NCBI GenBank assembly: GCA_035530055.1 | Contig: DATKVN010000039.1 | Location: 1-27,683 of the forward strand | From: a bacterium | Lineage (GTDB): Bacteria; UBA6262; WVXT01 | Reading direction: 5' to 3' | Length of the DNA: 27,683 nt | Part shown: positions 1 through 7,372 of the stretch, in pieces | Numbering within the stretch: position 1 is the first letter of the stretch | Layout of the letters: each line of letters opens with the position of its first letter | Program-made: the position numbers and the translations under genes | The notes under the pieces: model-generated | Database searches by the model: none | Told to the model about the DNA's origin: nothing | The model's input: only the letters and a program-made list of their open reading frames with translations

Positions 1-7
1 AATTCCC

Positions 8-2146
8 ATGAGGTATAGAGCCATTGGATTGAAAGAGATGACTGAGTCGGTGAGGGATTTGGTTAAGGAATTTTATAGCCAGGTCTATATTGCCAGGGAA
101 TATTTAGTGAAAGTGGCATTTGTCAGGTTGCCTGAGGTTTTGGGCCTGGGAGTTATGCGCAAGATTGAGAAGCGTGTGGCGCAGATAGCAAGGGAGAGGG
201 AGCGGATAAGGTTGAGCTGGACTGCTTTTCCAGCTCTGAAGCGAGAAGTGCCGGAGGAAAAGGTTGCGGAGATAATGGGACTTGTGGAGGAATTGAATGA
301 AAGGGAAGAAATGGCGCGGTTATCTGGGAACCAGAGTGCTTACCAGGAGAATACGGAGATTAATCCATTAGAATGGACACCTGTTGTCCGGGAGATGAAA
401 GAAAGGGTGAGAGAAATTGAAGAATTGGTCCAAGAGGTGAGGGGAAATTATGAGACGGTAAAAGTGATGGGAGAAGAGACAGTAAGGGCTATGGTGGCAG
501 GGGAGATAAATCCGGAGGAGACTCTGTTTGTTGTTTCCTCTTTCGGGCGGGCGTATGAATATGTGAAGGCGAAGTTGACTGAATTTTACAGGAGCCGGGG
601 AATCCCTATCGGGGAGATAGAATCTAAAGTGAGCGAGCACTTTATAAGAATAGGAAGAAGCGGGAAGTCTTCATTTGAAGAAGCAGAAAAAATGGAATCC
701 CTGAGGAGATTCAATGGCGCTGAAGGATTACTGATTCTATTGGCATTAAGAGGTGTGAATATTGAGAGTTTCCTGAAAGGTATTGAACAAGGTATGGCGA
801 TGTGCAGGGATAAAGATGTTAATAACAACCCGGGCGCTCAATTGCTAATCTTGCAGGAAGCTATGAAGAAGGCAGGACGGAACCGGGTATTTCTGGTATT
901 GCCTGAGGAACTGAAAGGATTCGCTAAGGCCTGGCGAGTGATGATTTCATTTACTGGAAGAGAAGGTAAGGGAATTATTCCAATATTGGAAGAGGAGTTG
1001 GCCAGTCCTGAAAGCTATGGAAAGAATACGGGAAAGAATACGGCATTCATTGCGATTAGGTTGAACGGCACTCTGAAGAGTGCCCGACCAGTTTTTGGTG
1101 GGTCGCCCTTCAGGGTGACGGGAAAATTAAAGAAAGCAGGCCATCCTGTAGCTGAGATTGCTTTGGGAAGTGAGGAAGATATTGGCGCGCTATTCTATGT
1201 TGCAGAATTTGCTAGTGTCGCCAGTTATCTTATGGGAATCAGTCGCTCCAGGAAGTCGGGTAGCCTACGGGCAACCTTCAAGTCGGAAAGGGGGTTATCG
1301 CCGGCTAAAACCGCCGACTCGGGGATAGCAACGGCTCAGCCATTATCGAAGCCCGGAGTTGAGCCAGAGGAGGGCAAGGGTATGGGCACGAACTTATTCG
1401 TGGTTCACGTTGAGAATCTCTTGAAGGTAAAGTCGGTCACAGAGGCCACTCCGCCTATGATGGAAATGGAGCTTGAGGTTACGCCAGGGAGTATGCCAGT
1501 ACTTGGAGTTATGAAGAGGATAATTGATGCAGAGAAAAAGGGGAATCTTAAAAAGGCCGGGTTTGTCTTTGTTTCCAGCACAAGACATGTAAGGAAGGAA
1601 GTCATAAAGCAGATGTTAACGAACTTTATGATTGGAGCCGGTCTATCGCGGGAGGTTGTAGTCAGGGCAATAGATAGTAACTTGATAATTGACGAGCGAG
1701 AACTGAGAGGAGCGGGAGGAATAATACGTATATCAGGAACTCCTAAGATAAGCACGAGGGCAGTACTCTCCATTATCAACAAGAGGCTCGAGGGTAGACC
1801 AGATGTGGAGGCGACTGGGATCAGGATTATTACCGATAAGAAGAATAACTGGAGAGATGATGTTGCAAAAGAGATGATGGTGGAGCTTCTCTGGATGGTG
1901 CCGGAGTCAGCGAGAGAGGGAAAAGGATTATCTACAGAAGAGGGAGTGGCTGTAGCAATAGAGGGTAAGGTTCCTGAGTGGCTGAGAAGGTTAATATATG
2001 CGAGATATAGTCCAGAGGAAACAAAAAGGCTACTGGATCAAATAGAGAGGGAACGGACGATTATTCTGCGGGCAGCGCCAGTAGTGGATGAGGAGCGTCT
2101 TGAGGAATTTAAGGCTCAAAAGTGGATATATGAAATTCAGGCATAA
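8..2146 (+). CDS. Large soluble protein of unknown function, possibly 5'-partial
   Basis: I do not recognise this family. The frame is open to the left window edge, so the ATG at 8 may be internal and the protein longer than the 712 residues seen. It has no signal peptide or membrane segment. The N-terminal half (about 1-260) is charged and helical, rich in Glu, Arg and Lys. The middle (about 265-415) looks globular. Residues ~415-462 form a low-complexity Ser/Arg/Pro/Gly linker, and a second globular part (about 463-712) ends in a charged helix. A short tandem duplication (KNTGKNT) lies near residue 340. Long proteins of this soluble, linker-rich style occur in Omnitrophota-type genomes, but that comparison is from memory and gives no function. 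Palindromic repeats follow the stop directly. Confidence 0.75.
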   Translation: MRYRAIGLKEMTESVRDLVKEFYSQVYIAREYLVKVAFVRLPEVLGLGVMRKIEKRVAQIARERERIRLSWTAFPALKREVPEEKVAEIMGLVEELNEREEMARLSGNQSAYQENTEINPLEWTPVVREMKERVREIEELVQEVRGNYETVKVMGEETVRAMVAGEINPEETLFVVSSFGRAYEYVKAKLTEFYRSRGIPIGEIESKVSEHFIRIGRSGKSSFEEAEKMESLRRFNGAEGLLILLALRGVNIESFLKGIEQGMAMCRDKDVNNNPGAQLLILQEAMKKAGRNRVFLVLPEELKGFAKAWRVMISFTGREGKGIIPILEEELASPESYGKNTGKNTAFIAIRLNGTLKSARPVFGGSPFRVTGKLKKAGHPVAEIALGSEEDIGALFYVAEFASVASYLMGISRSRKSGSLRATFKSERGLSPAKTADSGIATAQPLSKPGVEPEEGKGMGTNLFVVHVENLLKVKSVTEATPPMMEMELEVTPGSMPVLGVMKRIIDAEKKGNLKKAGFVFVSSTRHVRKEVIKQMLTNFMIGAGLSREVVVRAIDSNLIIDERELRGAGGIIRISGTPKISTRAVLSIINKRLEGRPDVEATGIRIITDKKNNWRDDVAKEMMVELLWMVPESAREGKGLSTEEGVAVAIEGKVPEWLRRLIYARYSPEETKRLLDQIERERTIILRAAPVVDEERLEEFKAQKWIYEIQA

Positions 2147-2159
2147 TTTGTAGCTGCAG

Positions 2160-2278
2160 AGCGATAGCTCTGCATTGTAGGGGCGACACTCCGTGGTCGC
2201 CCGAGGGACGGCACAGAGTCCGTCCCCTACATAGAAAGCCCAAAGGAAGGGACGGCACAGAGTCCGTTCCCTACAACA
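2160..2278. repeat. Cluster of GTAG...CTAC palindromic repeats
   Basis: Several small hairpins lie head to tail. One is a GCAGAGC/GCTCTGC stem, the next is GGGGCGAC pairing with GGTCGCCC, and two near-identical units follow (GGGACGGCAC...GTCCGTCCC and a one-base variant), each ending CCTACA. Related hairpins recur at 12173-12231 inside the efflux cluster. They follow the stop of the first gene and could act as its transcript end, but no U-run follows. Most likely these are dispersed REP-like elements. Confidence 0.7.
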
Positions 2279-2298
2279 GATTCTTGATAACGTTTAAA

Positions 2299-2398
2299 TA
2301 TTCCGAAAGGGCAAACCCTGAGCAATCGGGGGGCGCAAAGCCTCGGGGTTACATCGATAGACAACATTGCAGTTGAACCGGCCGGGCTGCCGATAACG
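2299..2398 (+). ncRNA. GEMM-I cyclic-di-GMP riboswitch aptamer
   Basis: The sequence matches the GEMM-I consensus in order: AAAGGGCAAACC at 2306-2317; a P2 stem CCCTGA/TCGGGG closed by a GCAA tetraloop; GCGCAAAGCC at 2333-2342; a P3 arm; then CCGGGCTGCCGA, the conserved tetraloop-receptor side and 3' ligand contact. The base equivalent to position 20 of the Vibrio Vc2 RNA is G. That is the c-di-GMP form, not the A found in cGAMP-preferring variants. The intercalating A after CGC is also present. The element lies ~90 nt upstream of the receiver-domain gene, which it probably controls. Exact P1 ends are uncertain. Confidence 0.87.
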
Positions 2399-2440
2399 AG
2401 TATGGGGAACCCGTTATGAGGGGGGGATCCGGCATTTTTT
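2388..2440 (+). terminator. Riboswitch expression platform: intrinsic terminator overlapping the aptamer 3' end
   Basis: TGCCG (2388-2392), the 3' conserved strand of the aptamer, can pair with CGGCA (2430-2434). Inside it ATAACG (2393-2398) pairs with CGTTAT (2412-2417). Six T residues follow at 2435-2440. Pairing in the terminator and in the folded aptamer would be mutually exclusive, so ligand binding should favour read-through (an ON switch). The 3' arm is interrupted by an unpaired G-rich bulge, so stability needs a folding calculation. Confidence 0.65.
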
Positions 2441-2450
2441 ATATAAAATT

Positions 2451-2481
2451 CCCCATAAAAATCTATATTTTTGAAGGGGGG
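2451..2481 (+). promoter_or_regulatory. Hairpin that can mask the ribosome binding site of the receiver gene
   Basis: CCCC (2451-2454) and AAAAAT (2457-2462) can pair with ATTTTT (2467-2472) and GGGG (2476-2479). The G-run is the Shine-Dalgarno region just before the ATG at 2487. The G-run at 2420-2426 in the terminator region could compete for the same CCCC. This suggests a second, translational layer of control, but it is inference from base pairing only. Confidence 0.45.
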
Positions 2482-2486
2482 TTATC

Positions 2487-2861
2487 ATGAAACTGCGAAA
2501 AATTTTAATTATTGATGATGAATTCCCAGTGGGGTATCTGATCAAGATTAATTTGGAAGCGGAAGGGTATGAGGCAATTCTTGCCTTAAGCGGCGAAGAG
2601 GCTTTGGAGAAGGCCAGGACAAGTGCTCCAGACCTTATTACCTTAGATGTGCTTATGCCTGAGATGGATGGCTTTGAAGTGCTGGAAGCTCTCAAGAGAG
2701 ATGAGGCACTAAATTCAATTCCAGTGATGATGATATCGGTAATTAATGGAATTCGCAAAAAGAGAGGAATCCAGATGGGAGCGGTTGACTACTTATTTAA
2801 ACCGATCGATTTTGATAATCTGTTAAATAAGATAAGAAGTCTGGAAAAGGACAACGGTTGA
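2487..2861 (+). CDS. Stand-alone response-regulator receiver (CheY-like) protein
   Basis: A 124-residue single receiver domain with no output domain. The acidic pair is Asp10-Asp11, the phospho-acceptor Asp54 lies in a LDVLMPEMDG context, the switch Ser is at position 84, and the conserved Lys105-Pro106 sits in LFKPI. All residues needed for phosphorylation are therefore present. A G-rich ribosome binding site lies before the ATG. No histidine kinase is in the window, so the partner is unknown. Acting by protein-protein contact, as CheY/Spo0F-type single receivers do, is the family expectation. The upstream c-di-GMP riboswitch would tie its level to the second messenger, suggesting a role in motility, adhesion or envelope behaviour. 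A terminator-like palindrome follows and includes the stop codon. Confidence 0.93.
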   Translation: MKLRKILIIDDEFPVGYLIKINLEAEGYEAILALSGEEALEKARTSAPDLITLDVLMPEMDGFEVLEALKRDEALNSIPVMMISVINGIRKKRGIQMGAVDYLFKPIDFDNLLNKIRSLEKDNG

Positions 2862-2903
2862 AACCGTGCCTATCCCGATGAATCGGGACGGCTACAATTT
2901 TTT
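2854..2903 (+). terminator. Double palindrome with U-run, terminator of the receiver gene
   Basis: ACGGTT/AACCGT (2854-2867) contains the stop codon. It is followed by GCC-TA-TCCCGAT/ATCGGGA-C-GGC (2868-2892) and TTTTTT at 2898-2903. The second hairpin is a member of a dispersed family: the same TCCCGAT/ATCGGGA core is at 11119-11133, and a variant is at 12246-12260. It probably serves as a rho-independent terminator made from a repeat element. Confidence 0.6.
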
Positions 2904-2952
2904 CTCACCAACATTCCCCCAAATTAACCCACTTAAAAAACGCTTGCCAAAA

Positions 2953-3014
2953 ATTAACAAAAATGTAACAATTTTGTAACACCAGTGTAACATTATTGTA
3001 GTAAAATATATAAT
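2953..3014 (+). promoter_or_regulatory. Promoter with 11-bp-phased TAACA direct repeats (Pho-box-like)
   Basis: TAACA occurs at 2955, 2966, 2977 and 2988, exactly 11 bp apart. The last three are TGTAACA, and a degenerate fifth unit (TAGTA) lies at 2999. A perfect -10 TATAAT is at 3009-3014, and no good -35 is present. Direct repeats of 7 bp plus 4 bp that replace the -35 are the layout of PhoB/PhoP (OmpR-family) activator sites. The repeats are directly visible. The regulator is inferred. Confidence 0.7.
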
Positions 3015-3051
3015 GGATTGTGGTGGTTAATTTTATGCCAAGGAGTTAAGT

Positions 3052-4569
3052 ATGTTCAGGCGAAGTCGATTTCACGTTCATGAGTTAAGCTATAAGATAC
3101 TATTCCTGGTCTTCTTTCTTTTGTTGGCCTTGAGTTATATTCCCTCGGAAATTTTACCTGCCGAGACGATGTCTTCTGAAGAATATTTTAAGCAGGGCCT
3201 GGCAGATTATGAAGCAGGAAATTACAAATCGGCAATGGAAAATTTCTCAGAGGCTCTATTTTTGGACTCCAATAATAAACAAACTAAGTATTATCTGGAA
3301 AAAGCGGGGAGGAAATTTCTGGAGGAAGTGGAGGCCAGAAGGGAATCTGAGAGGAAAGAGATTCTGAAGAGAGCCAAGGCCGTAATTGCTGAACGGAAGA
3401 AGAAAATAAAAGAGAGTTATGATAAGGGAATAAGACATTACAAACGCAGTGAGTTTTTGAAGGCCGGTGAGGCATTTAATGCAGCGTTGGAAATCGAACC
3501 AGAACATAAAGAGGCAAAGAAGTATCTTGAACTGATTGGAAAGCGGCTGGAAGAGATTGTGAATAAAGGAGAATTTGAAACTGTTGCTGAGTTGTATTAT
3601 GCACAGGGGACAGTCTTCTATATTAAAGGTGAGTGGGGGAAGGCGATTTCTCAATGGGAGAATACGCTTAAGATTGACCCATCAAACAAAGAGATTTCCG
3701 AATTTATCAAAATTGCCAAGAAGCGAAGGCAAGAAGAAGAATCATTTGAGAAAGCGGAGGTTCTGTATCGCGATGGCTTGGCTCAGTATAATAAAGGGAA
3801 GATTAATGAAGCAATTAAACAGCTGGGAGAAGTCATAAAATTTAATCCCCAACATAGGAAAGCTCGAGAGCTCCTTGACAAAGCCAAAGAAAAGGTAACT
3901 GCGATAAAGAAGGAGGAAAGAGCGATGAGGCTTCGGGAAACTGTAGACAAGCGCTATTTTCGGGGGATAGATTATTATGCTGAAGGGCAGTTTAACAAGG
4001 CGATTGAAGAATGGAGGGAAGTGCTCAAGATAGACCCTACGCATAGTGGGGCAAAGGAGTATTTAAAGAAAGCGAGAGATAAAATTGCCCGTGCAAACTC
4101 TCAAGGCAAGGGAGGGAAAGGCACGGCAAGAAATCCTGAAGAAGAGAAGATAGAGGTCTATTACAGACAGGGGATAAACTACTATTTGGCAGGAGGATTC
4201 AAAGAAGCCATCAGGCAGTGGGAAGAAGTATTAAAGATGGAACCTTCACACAAAGGTGCCAAAGGATATATTGCCAAAGCCAAAGAGAGATTGAAGATAT
4301 CCGGGGAAGGGGTGGGATATTCTGACTATCAGGAAGAAATTGAAGAATATGTAAAGGAACTGGAAAAGACCGGCACTACGGACGAAGAGAAAGAAGAGTT
4401 AATTGCCATGCATTACCAGGATGGATTGGTGGCTTACGCTCATGGAGACCTTTCTCAGGCGATGAAAGAGTGGCAGATAGTTCTGAAACTGGATCCTGAA
4501 CACAAAAAAGCTCGTCGCGCTATCATCAAGCTGCAAGCGGAAATGGAACGGCGCAGAGGCAAAAAGTAA
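3052..4569 (+). CDS. Membrane-anchored or exported protein with seven TPR units
   Basis: A 505-residue protein whose N-terminus holds a hydrophobic segment (about residues 14-36) that may be a signal peptide or an anchor. After it come TPR units beginning near residues 44, 123, 182, 238, 302, 370 and 455. Each has the Y..G...Y..G.F..A...W...L...P.H..A pattern, with charged coiled linkers between them. TPR arrays are protein-binding scaffolds, so this probably assembles an envelope complex. The specific partner cannot be read. A good ribosome binding site (AAGGAG) precedes the ATG. The gene appears monocistronic. It shares the phased-repeat promoter type with the efflux operon and the giant surface protein, which suggests co-regulation with other envelope functions. 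Confidence 0.85.
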   Translation: MFRRSRFHVHELSYKILFLVFFLLLALSYIPSEILPAETMSSEEYFKQGLADYEAGNYKSAMENFSEALFLDSNNKQTKYYLEKAGRKFLEEVEARRESERKEILKRAKAVIAERKKKIKESYDKGIRHYKRSEFLKAGEAFNAALEIEPEHKEAKKYLELIGKRLEEIVNKGEFETVAELYYAQGTVFYIKGEWGKAISQWENTLKIDPSNKEISEFIKIAKKRRQEEESFEKAEVLYRDGLAQYNKGKINEAIKQLGEVIKFNPQHRKARELLDKAKEKVTAIKKEERAMRLRETVDKRYFRGIDYYAEGQFNKAIEEWREVLKIDPTHSGAKEYLKKARDKIARANSQGKGGKGTARNPEEEKIEVYYRQGINYYLAGGFKEAIRQWEEVLKMEPSHKGAKGYIAKAKERLKISGEGVGYSDYQEEIEEYVKELEKTGTTDEEKEELIAMHYQDGLVAYAHGDLSQAMKEWQIVLKLDPEHKKARRAIIKLQAEMERRRGKK

Positions 4570-5006
4570 TAAAAGACCTTAAGGATTTTTGAGGCTTTCC
4601 CGAATTTGTAGCAAGATTTTGACATTTTGGCGACGATAAGTGGTCAAAAAATTTTATTTTGACCTAAAATCCCGTTTAGGTACTTACTAATTCAGAGTTA
4701 CCGGCTCTAGGAATGTGTTTATCTTTGTTGCCTCAAAAGGCCACCATATATGGAAAATATTTACTAAATAGAAACTTAACTAAGGCCCGAAAGTATCTTC
4801 ATCTGTATTGCCAACCATCAATAGCTATTTGCTCTCTTTTAGCATAGGCTTCTTCAAGAGAATTGGTATAGTCAAAGACACTATGAATTTAAAAAGTCAC
4901 CAGCTCTCCAGGTCGAGCCGGCCCAACAAAGCAATTTCCCTACCAAACCCACCCAGCCGCATCTCTGTTAAATATCTTCATCTTTTTGCCTTCGGTAAAA
5001 GTAAAA
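4570..5006 (-). pseudogene. Gene-free stretch holding a possible degenerate reading frame and an imperfect duplication
   Basis: No intact gene is visible. On the minus strand, just after the toxin gene, one frame from an ATG at 4982 stays protein-like to about 4740. It is interrupted by in-frame stops and includes a segment reading SLEEAYAKREQIAIDGWQYR. Two stretches about 180 bp apart (4791-4812 and 4971-4990) share most of AATATCTTCATC...TTGCC, hinting at an old duplication. An AT-rich hairpin, GGTCAAAA/TTTTGACC, lies at 4642-4664 and could end transcripts from either side. I cannot name the ancestor. It may be a decayed gene or a non-coding repeat. Confidence 0.3.
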
Positions 5007-5885
5007 TCAGTACTTGCCAGATTTGAATAAATTAAAAAGGCTCTGCTTAAGATTGTCTATAACAGGATTAAATGATGGTAAATCAGGAACCAGTGGGCCT
5101 AACCATTGCTCCCAAGTCCGCTCAACGTAATCTAATAAAATTTTATTGAAAAATTCTTCAGGTCCCTTAAACTCAACTTTCCGAACCCTGCATTTTTCTA
5201 AAAAGAGACTTGGTAAAATTTCCATCCTTACCTGGTCAGGGTGATGATTCAATATTTTCCAAAGATCATAATAATCCCTTGCTCGTGATCGACTCCAGCC
5301 ACGATCTTCCAGTTTTTGAAGGTGTTGTAACAAAGCCCGCAGTTTCTCAGCTATAATCTCTTCAAGCGAATATACAAATACTTCCTGAGAAATTTCTTCT
5401 CCATAACCATGAATTATCTTTTTCATTATAGGTTCGGTCTTTATTGGTTCATCCACAGTAATCTCAATCATCACCTTTGCCAGAAATTCATGATGCCAGG
5501 GAAATTTACCTCTTATATTAAAGGCTTCTTGAGCAGTGGGATGGGGTTCCTTCTCTGTGTATCTGTCTGCCCTTAATTCAAGAGGAGAAAATTCTTGAGC
5601 CAGGTCAGTAGCTAACCCACAAGTTTTCTGAATTTCTTTTTCAAGCTTGTCTCCCCTTGGGATACTTTCCTTAGCAGTAAAATCAAGGTCCTCCGAAAAT
5701 CTGTATTCGCCAAAGTAGCATTTCTTTAAGGCTGTTCCGCCTTTGAAGATAAGATCGTTACGCAATTTCTCATTGACTCCAATACCTGCTAAAACCCAAG
5801 ATAAAATATAATCGCGCTCGATTATCTCCCATGGTAGTCCTGTATTCTTCCTTGCTTCTTCAAGTCTTTTTCTTAATGGTTTCAT
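5007..5885 (-). CDS. abiEii: AbiEii/AbiGii-family nucleotidyltransferase toxin
   Basis: A 292-residue protein with the hallmark nucleotidyltransferase core: KGGTALKK near residues 46-53 and SEDLDF near 60-65, the metal-binding acidic motif. Family signatures EKLRALL (~177) and RDYYDLW (~205) follow. AbiEii proteins transfer nucleotides and act as the toxin of type IV toxin-antitoxin/abortive-infection systems. I chose the start at 5885, not the longer open frame, because its ATG overlaps the stop of the upstream antitoxin gene (ATGA) and GGAAGGA lies 8 nt before it. The two are therefore translationally coupled. The usual motifs are intact, so it is likely functional. Degenerate sequence follows its stop. 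Confidence 0.9.
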   Translation of the reverse strand: MKPLRKRLEEARKNTGLPWEIIERDYILSWVLAGIGVNEKLRNDLIFKGGTALKKCYFGEYRFSEDLDFTAKESIPRGDKLEKEIQKTCGLATDLAQEFSPLELRADRYTEKEPHPTAQEAFNIRGKFPWHHEFLAKVMIEITVDEPIKTEPIMKKIIHGYGEEISQEVFVYSLEEIIAEKLRALLQHLQKLEDRGWSRSRARDYYDLWKILNHHPDQVRMEILPSLFLEKCRVRKVEFKGPEEFFNKILLDYVERTWEQWLGPLVPDLPSFNPVIDNLKQSLFNLFKSGKY

Positions 5886-6724
5886 CTGATTGTCCTTCCG
5901 GGAAGATTTTCCTGAATCATCCATCTCTTGTTGCAATGTCCCTTTCTGGGTCCTGTAGGGTCAAGAATCCGGTATCCCTTAATAGGAACATCTTCAAGCC
6001 TTTGTAATATCGAATTTTCTGCATTCAGCTTTTCAAATATCCAACCCAATCTCTTCACCACAGCAGCATCGAGTCGTAAAGAATAGTCAACCATCTTATT
6101 CAAATCAAGCTCAGAAAAATGGGATTCAAATGCAGAATAGACTTCCGCCCAATCACCAAAGTGCTTGGGAGCAATAAGTCCATCTATGAGAGTTCTTTCA
6201 GGGTCGGTTATGGTCACCTTAGCTTCTCCAACCCAATAATCCTTAACGCCGAAAAATCTTTCAGGCTTTACCCTAACAAACTCATACAAGACACCGTTTA
6301 TCTCTCTGCTGAAACTTCTCCGATTCTTATCTCGGTCCTTGGCTGACCTTGATCCAACGATTGCCTGAGTAGTTGTAACATATACTCTTTGTGGTACCTG
6401 TTCTGTCATCCCATGAAAATGCATGGCAGACCAGTGACTTATCGCAGCTGGATGAACCAGGGCCATGGCAATCTCAAATTCATGGATGGGGGTCATACCC
6501 GGAAAAGATGAGGAGATAACATATAGGCCCCTCTTAAGACGGACTACCCAGCCAGTATTTGAAAGATGGTGCAAGGATTCAAGCACATAACTATCTGCTA
6601 TTCCACAAAAAGATGCAACCTTTCGTGCATCTTGTGTGGTAAATATGCGCTTTCCGTCCTCAGATAACTTTCTCACCATTTCCACACCTAACCGAGTATG
6701 CTTTTGATTATTTCTTGCATTCAT
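5882..6724 (-). CDS. abiEi: AbiEi-family antitoxin / transcriptional regulator
   Basis: A 280-residue protein beginning with a winged-helix region (about 15-70) ending RLKRGLYVI. The AbiEi C-terminal domain follows, with the HPAAISHWSAMHFHG segment near residues 91-106. AbiEi proteins antagonise the AbiEii toxin and repress their own promoter. The gene lies directly before the toxin gene with an ATGA overlap, as in the classical pair. GGAGAG lies 6 nt upstream of the ATG at 6724. An internal ATG (codon 16) is a less likely start. The upstream region carries a perfect promoter embedded in inverted repeats, consistent with autoregulation. Confidence 0.88.
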   Translation of the reverse strand: MNARNNQKHTRLGVEMVRKLSEDGKRIFTTQDARKVASFCGIADSYVLESLHHLSNTGWVVRLKRGLYVISSSFPGMTPIHEFEIAMALVHPAAISHWSAMHFHGMTEQVPQRVYVTTTQAIVGSRSAKDRDKNRRSFSREINGVLYEFVRVKPERFFGVKDYWVGEAKVTITDPERTLIDGLIAPKHFGDWAEVYSAFESHFSELDLNKMVDYSLRLDAAVVKRLGWIFEKLNAENSILQRLEDVPIKGYRILDPTGPRKGHCNKRWMIQENLPGRTIR

Positions 6725-6726
6725 TG

Positions 6727-6804
6727 GACACTCTCCAATTAATTCAATAAAGTATCTAATACCTGGTTATTAGATATTATAATAAAAAAATTGGAGAATG
6801 TCAA
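6727..6804 (-). promoter_or_regulatory. Consensus sigma70 promoter and candidate AbiEi operator
   Basis: On the minus strand TTGACA (6804-6799) and TATAAT (6781-6776) are separated by exactly 17 bp, a perfect consensus. AATTGGAGAATGTC at 6789-6802 overlaps the -35 and spacer. It is repeated in inverted orientation at 6727-6740 with 13 of 14 matches, covering the Shine-Dalgarno. Between them, TATCTAAT/ATTAGATA (6753-6776) is a perfect 8-bp-arm palindrome touching the -10 and start site. AbiEi proteins are known to bind inverted repeats in their own promoter, so these are candidate operators. Confidence 0.75.
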
Positions 6805-6811
6805 ATGGTTT

Positions 6812-7043
6812 TTATAAAATTTCTAACAACCTCTGATTAACTGGATCAAATCTGCGAATCAAGATTCCCAGCCTTTTTGCCTCTTCAATTTAACCTTGCA
6901 TCCCTACACTAATATTTTCCGATGTAATCCATAGCTCATCATATCCAGAGATTTTTCTGAGATTTTTCTTGACAATATTATTTGAATTATGATAAACTGC
7001 AAAAAGTTTTGATATAGGAATTGGCAAAAGTAGTTTGCTACAA
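6812..7043 (-). pseudogene. 3' remnant of a DUF4406/DUF7768-like (nucleoside deoxyribosyltransferase-like) gene
   Basis: Read on the minus strand, one frame gives a coherent C-terminal domain: ISGYDELWITSENISVGMQG, then an in-frame TAA at 6892-6890, then IEEAKRLGILIRRFDPVN and a normal stop at 6814-6812. The pattern YDELW(I/V)...IS.GM...IE.AK.LGI is what I recall for phage and bacterial DUF4406/DUF7768 proteins. The 5' part is missing: the frame ends at the palindromic repeat carrying an insertion element. The stop codon and the truncation both argue for decay. Confidence 0.5.
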
Positions 7044-7061
7044 TGACTATGCTGTCATTGC

Positions 7062-7372
7062 GGGCATAATACTTAAATAGTGTTGCTATTTTTGGAATAA
7101 CAGTACCATTTTAAGTAGTTAATTTTGTGTTTTTGAGTAAGCCCGCGATGCCTTCTATAATCGGCCTTGAGCCGTGAATAAAAGCTTTCTATAGCATTAG
7201 TTGTTGCTGGGATATTTGGCTCTTCCAGATAATGGAACATATCAGGCAATACATTGCTAATGAGCGTCCTTTTATTAAACGGTTTTAATAATCGAGTAAA
7301 AAACAGCGTTTTTCTTCAATAATAACATATAGTTACTGTTTTTAATAGCAACACTATTTAAGTATTATGCCC
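7062..7372. mobile_element. 311-bp internally deleted insertion sequence with perfect 29-bp terminal inverted repeats
   Basis: The ends 7062-7090 and 7344-7372 are exact inverted copies over 29 bp, starting GGGCATAATACTT. The element is flanked by a 5-bp direct duplication ATTGC (7057-7061 and 7373-7377). Only the C-terminal part of a transposase remains, on the minus strand, so the element could only move if a full-length copy elsewhere supplied transposase. The insertion interrupts an older palindromic repeat, which fixes the order of events and confirms the boundaries. Confidence 0.88.
7073..7312 (-). pseudogene. C-terminal fragment of a transposase
   Basis: The minus-strand frame ending at the TAA at 7075-7073 encodes about 80 residues, including LEEPNIPATTNAIESFYSRL and KADYRRHRGLTQKHKINYLK. 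The TTN.IES....LK...R.HRGL...H...YL.WY signature is what I associate with the C-terminal end of MULE/IS256-superfamily (IS1249-like) DDE transposases. The stop lies inside the terminal inverted repeat. Upstream the frame meets a stop near 7313, with no catalytic region, so the gene was truncated by internal deletion. Confidence 0.65.

Noticed and set aside
2299-2398. cGAMP-specific variant of the GEMM-I riboswitch
   Set aside because: The specificity position has G, not A, in the GGGCAAACC block, which fits c-di-GMP.
4808-5026. 72-codon plus-strand frame near the toxin gene
   Set aside because: It has no ribosome binding site and no recognisable features, and the opposite strand looks more protein-like.
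5886-5936. Upstream start of the AbiEii gene
   Set aside because: It would overlap the antitoxin gene by 55 bp. The ATGA junction with its own GGAAGGA site is the better start.
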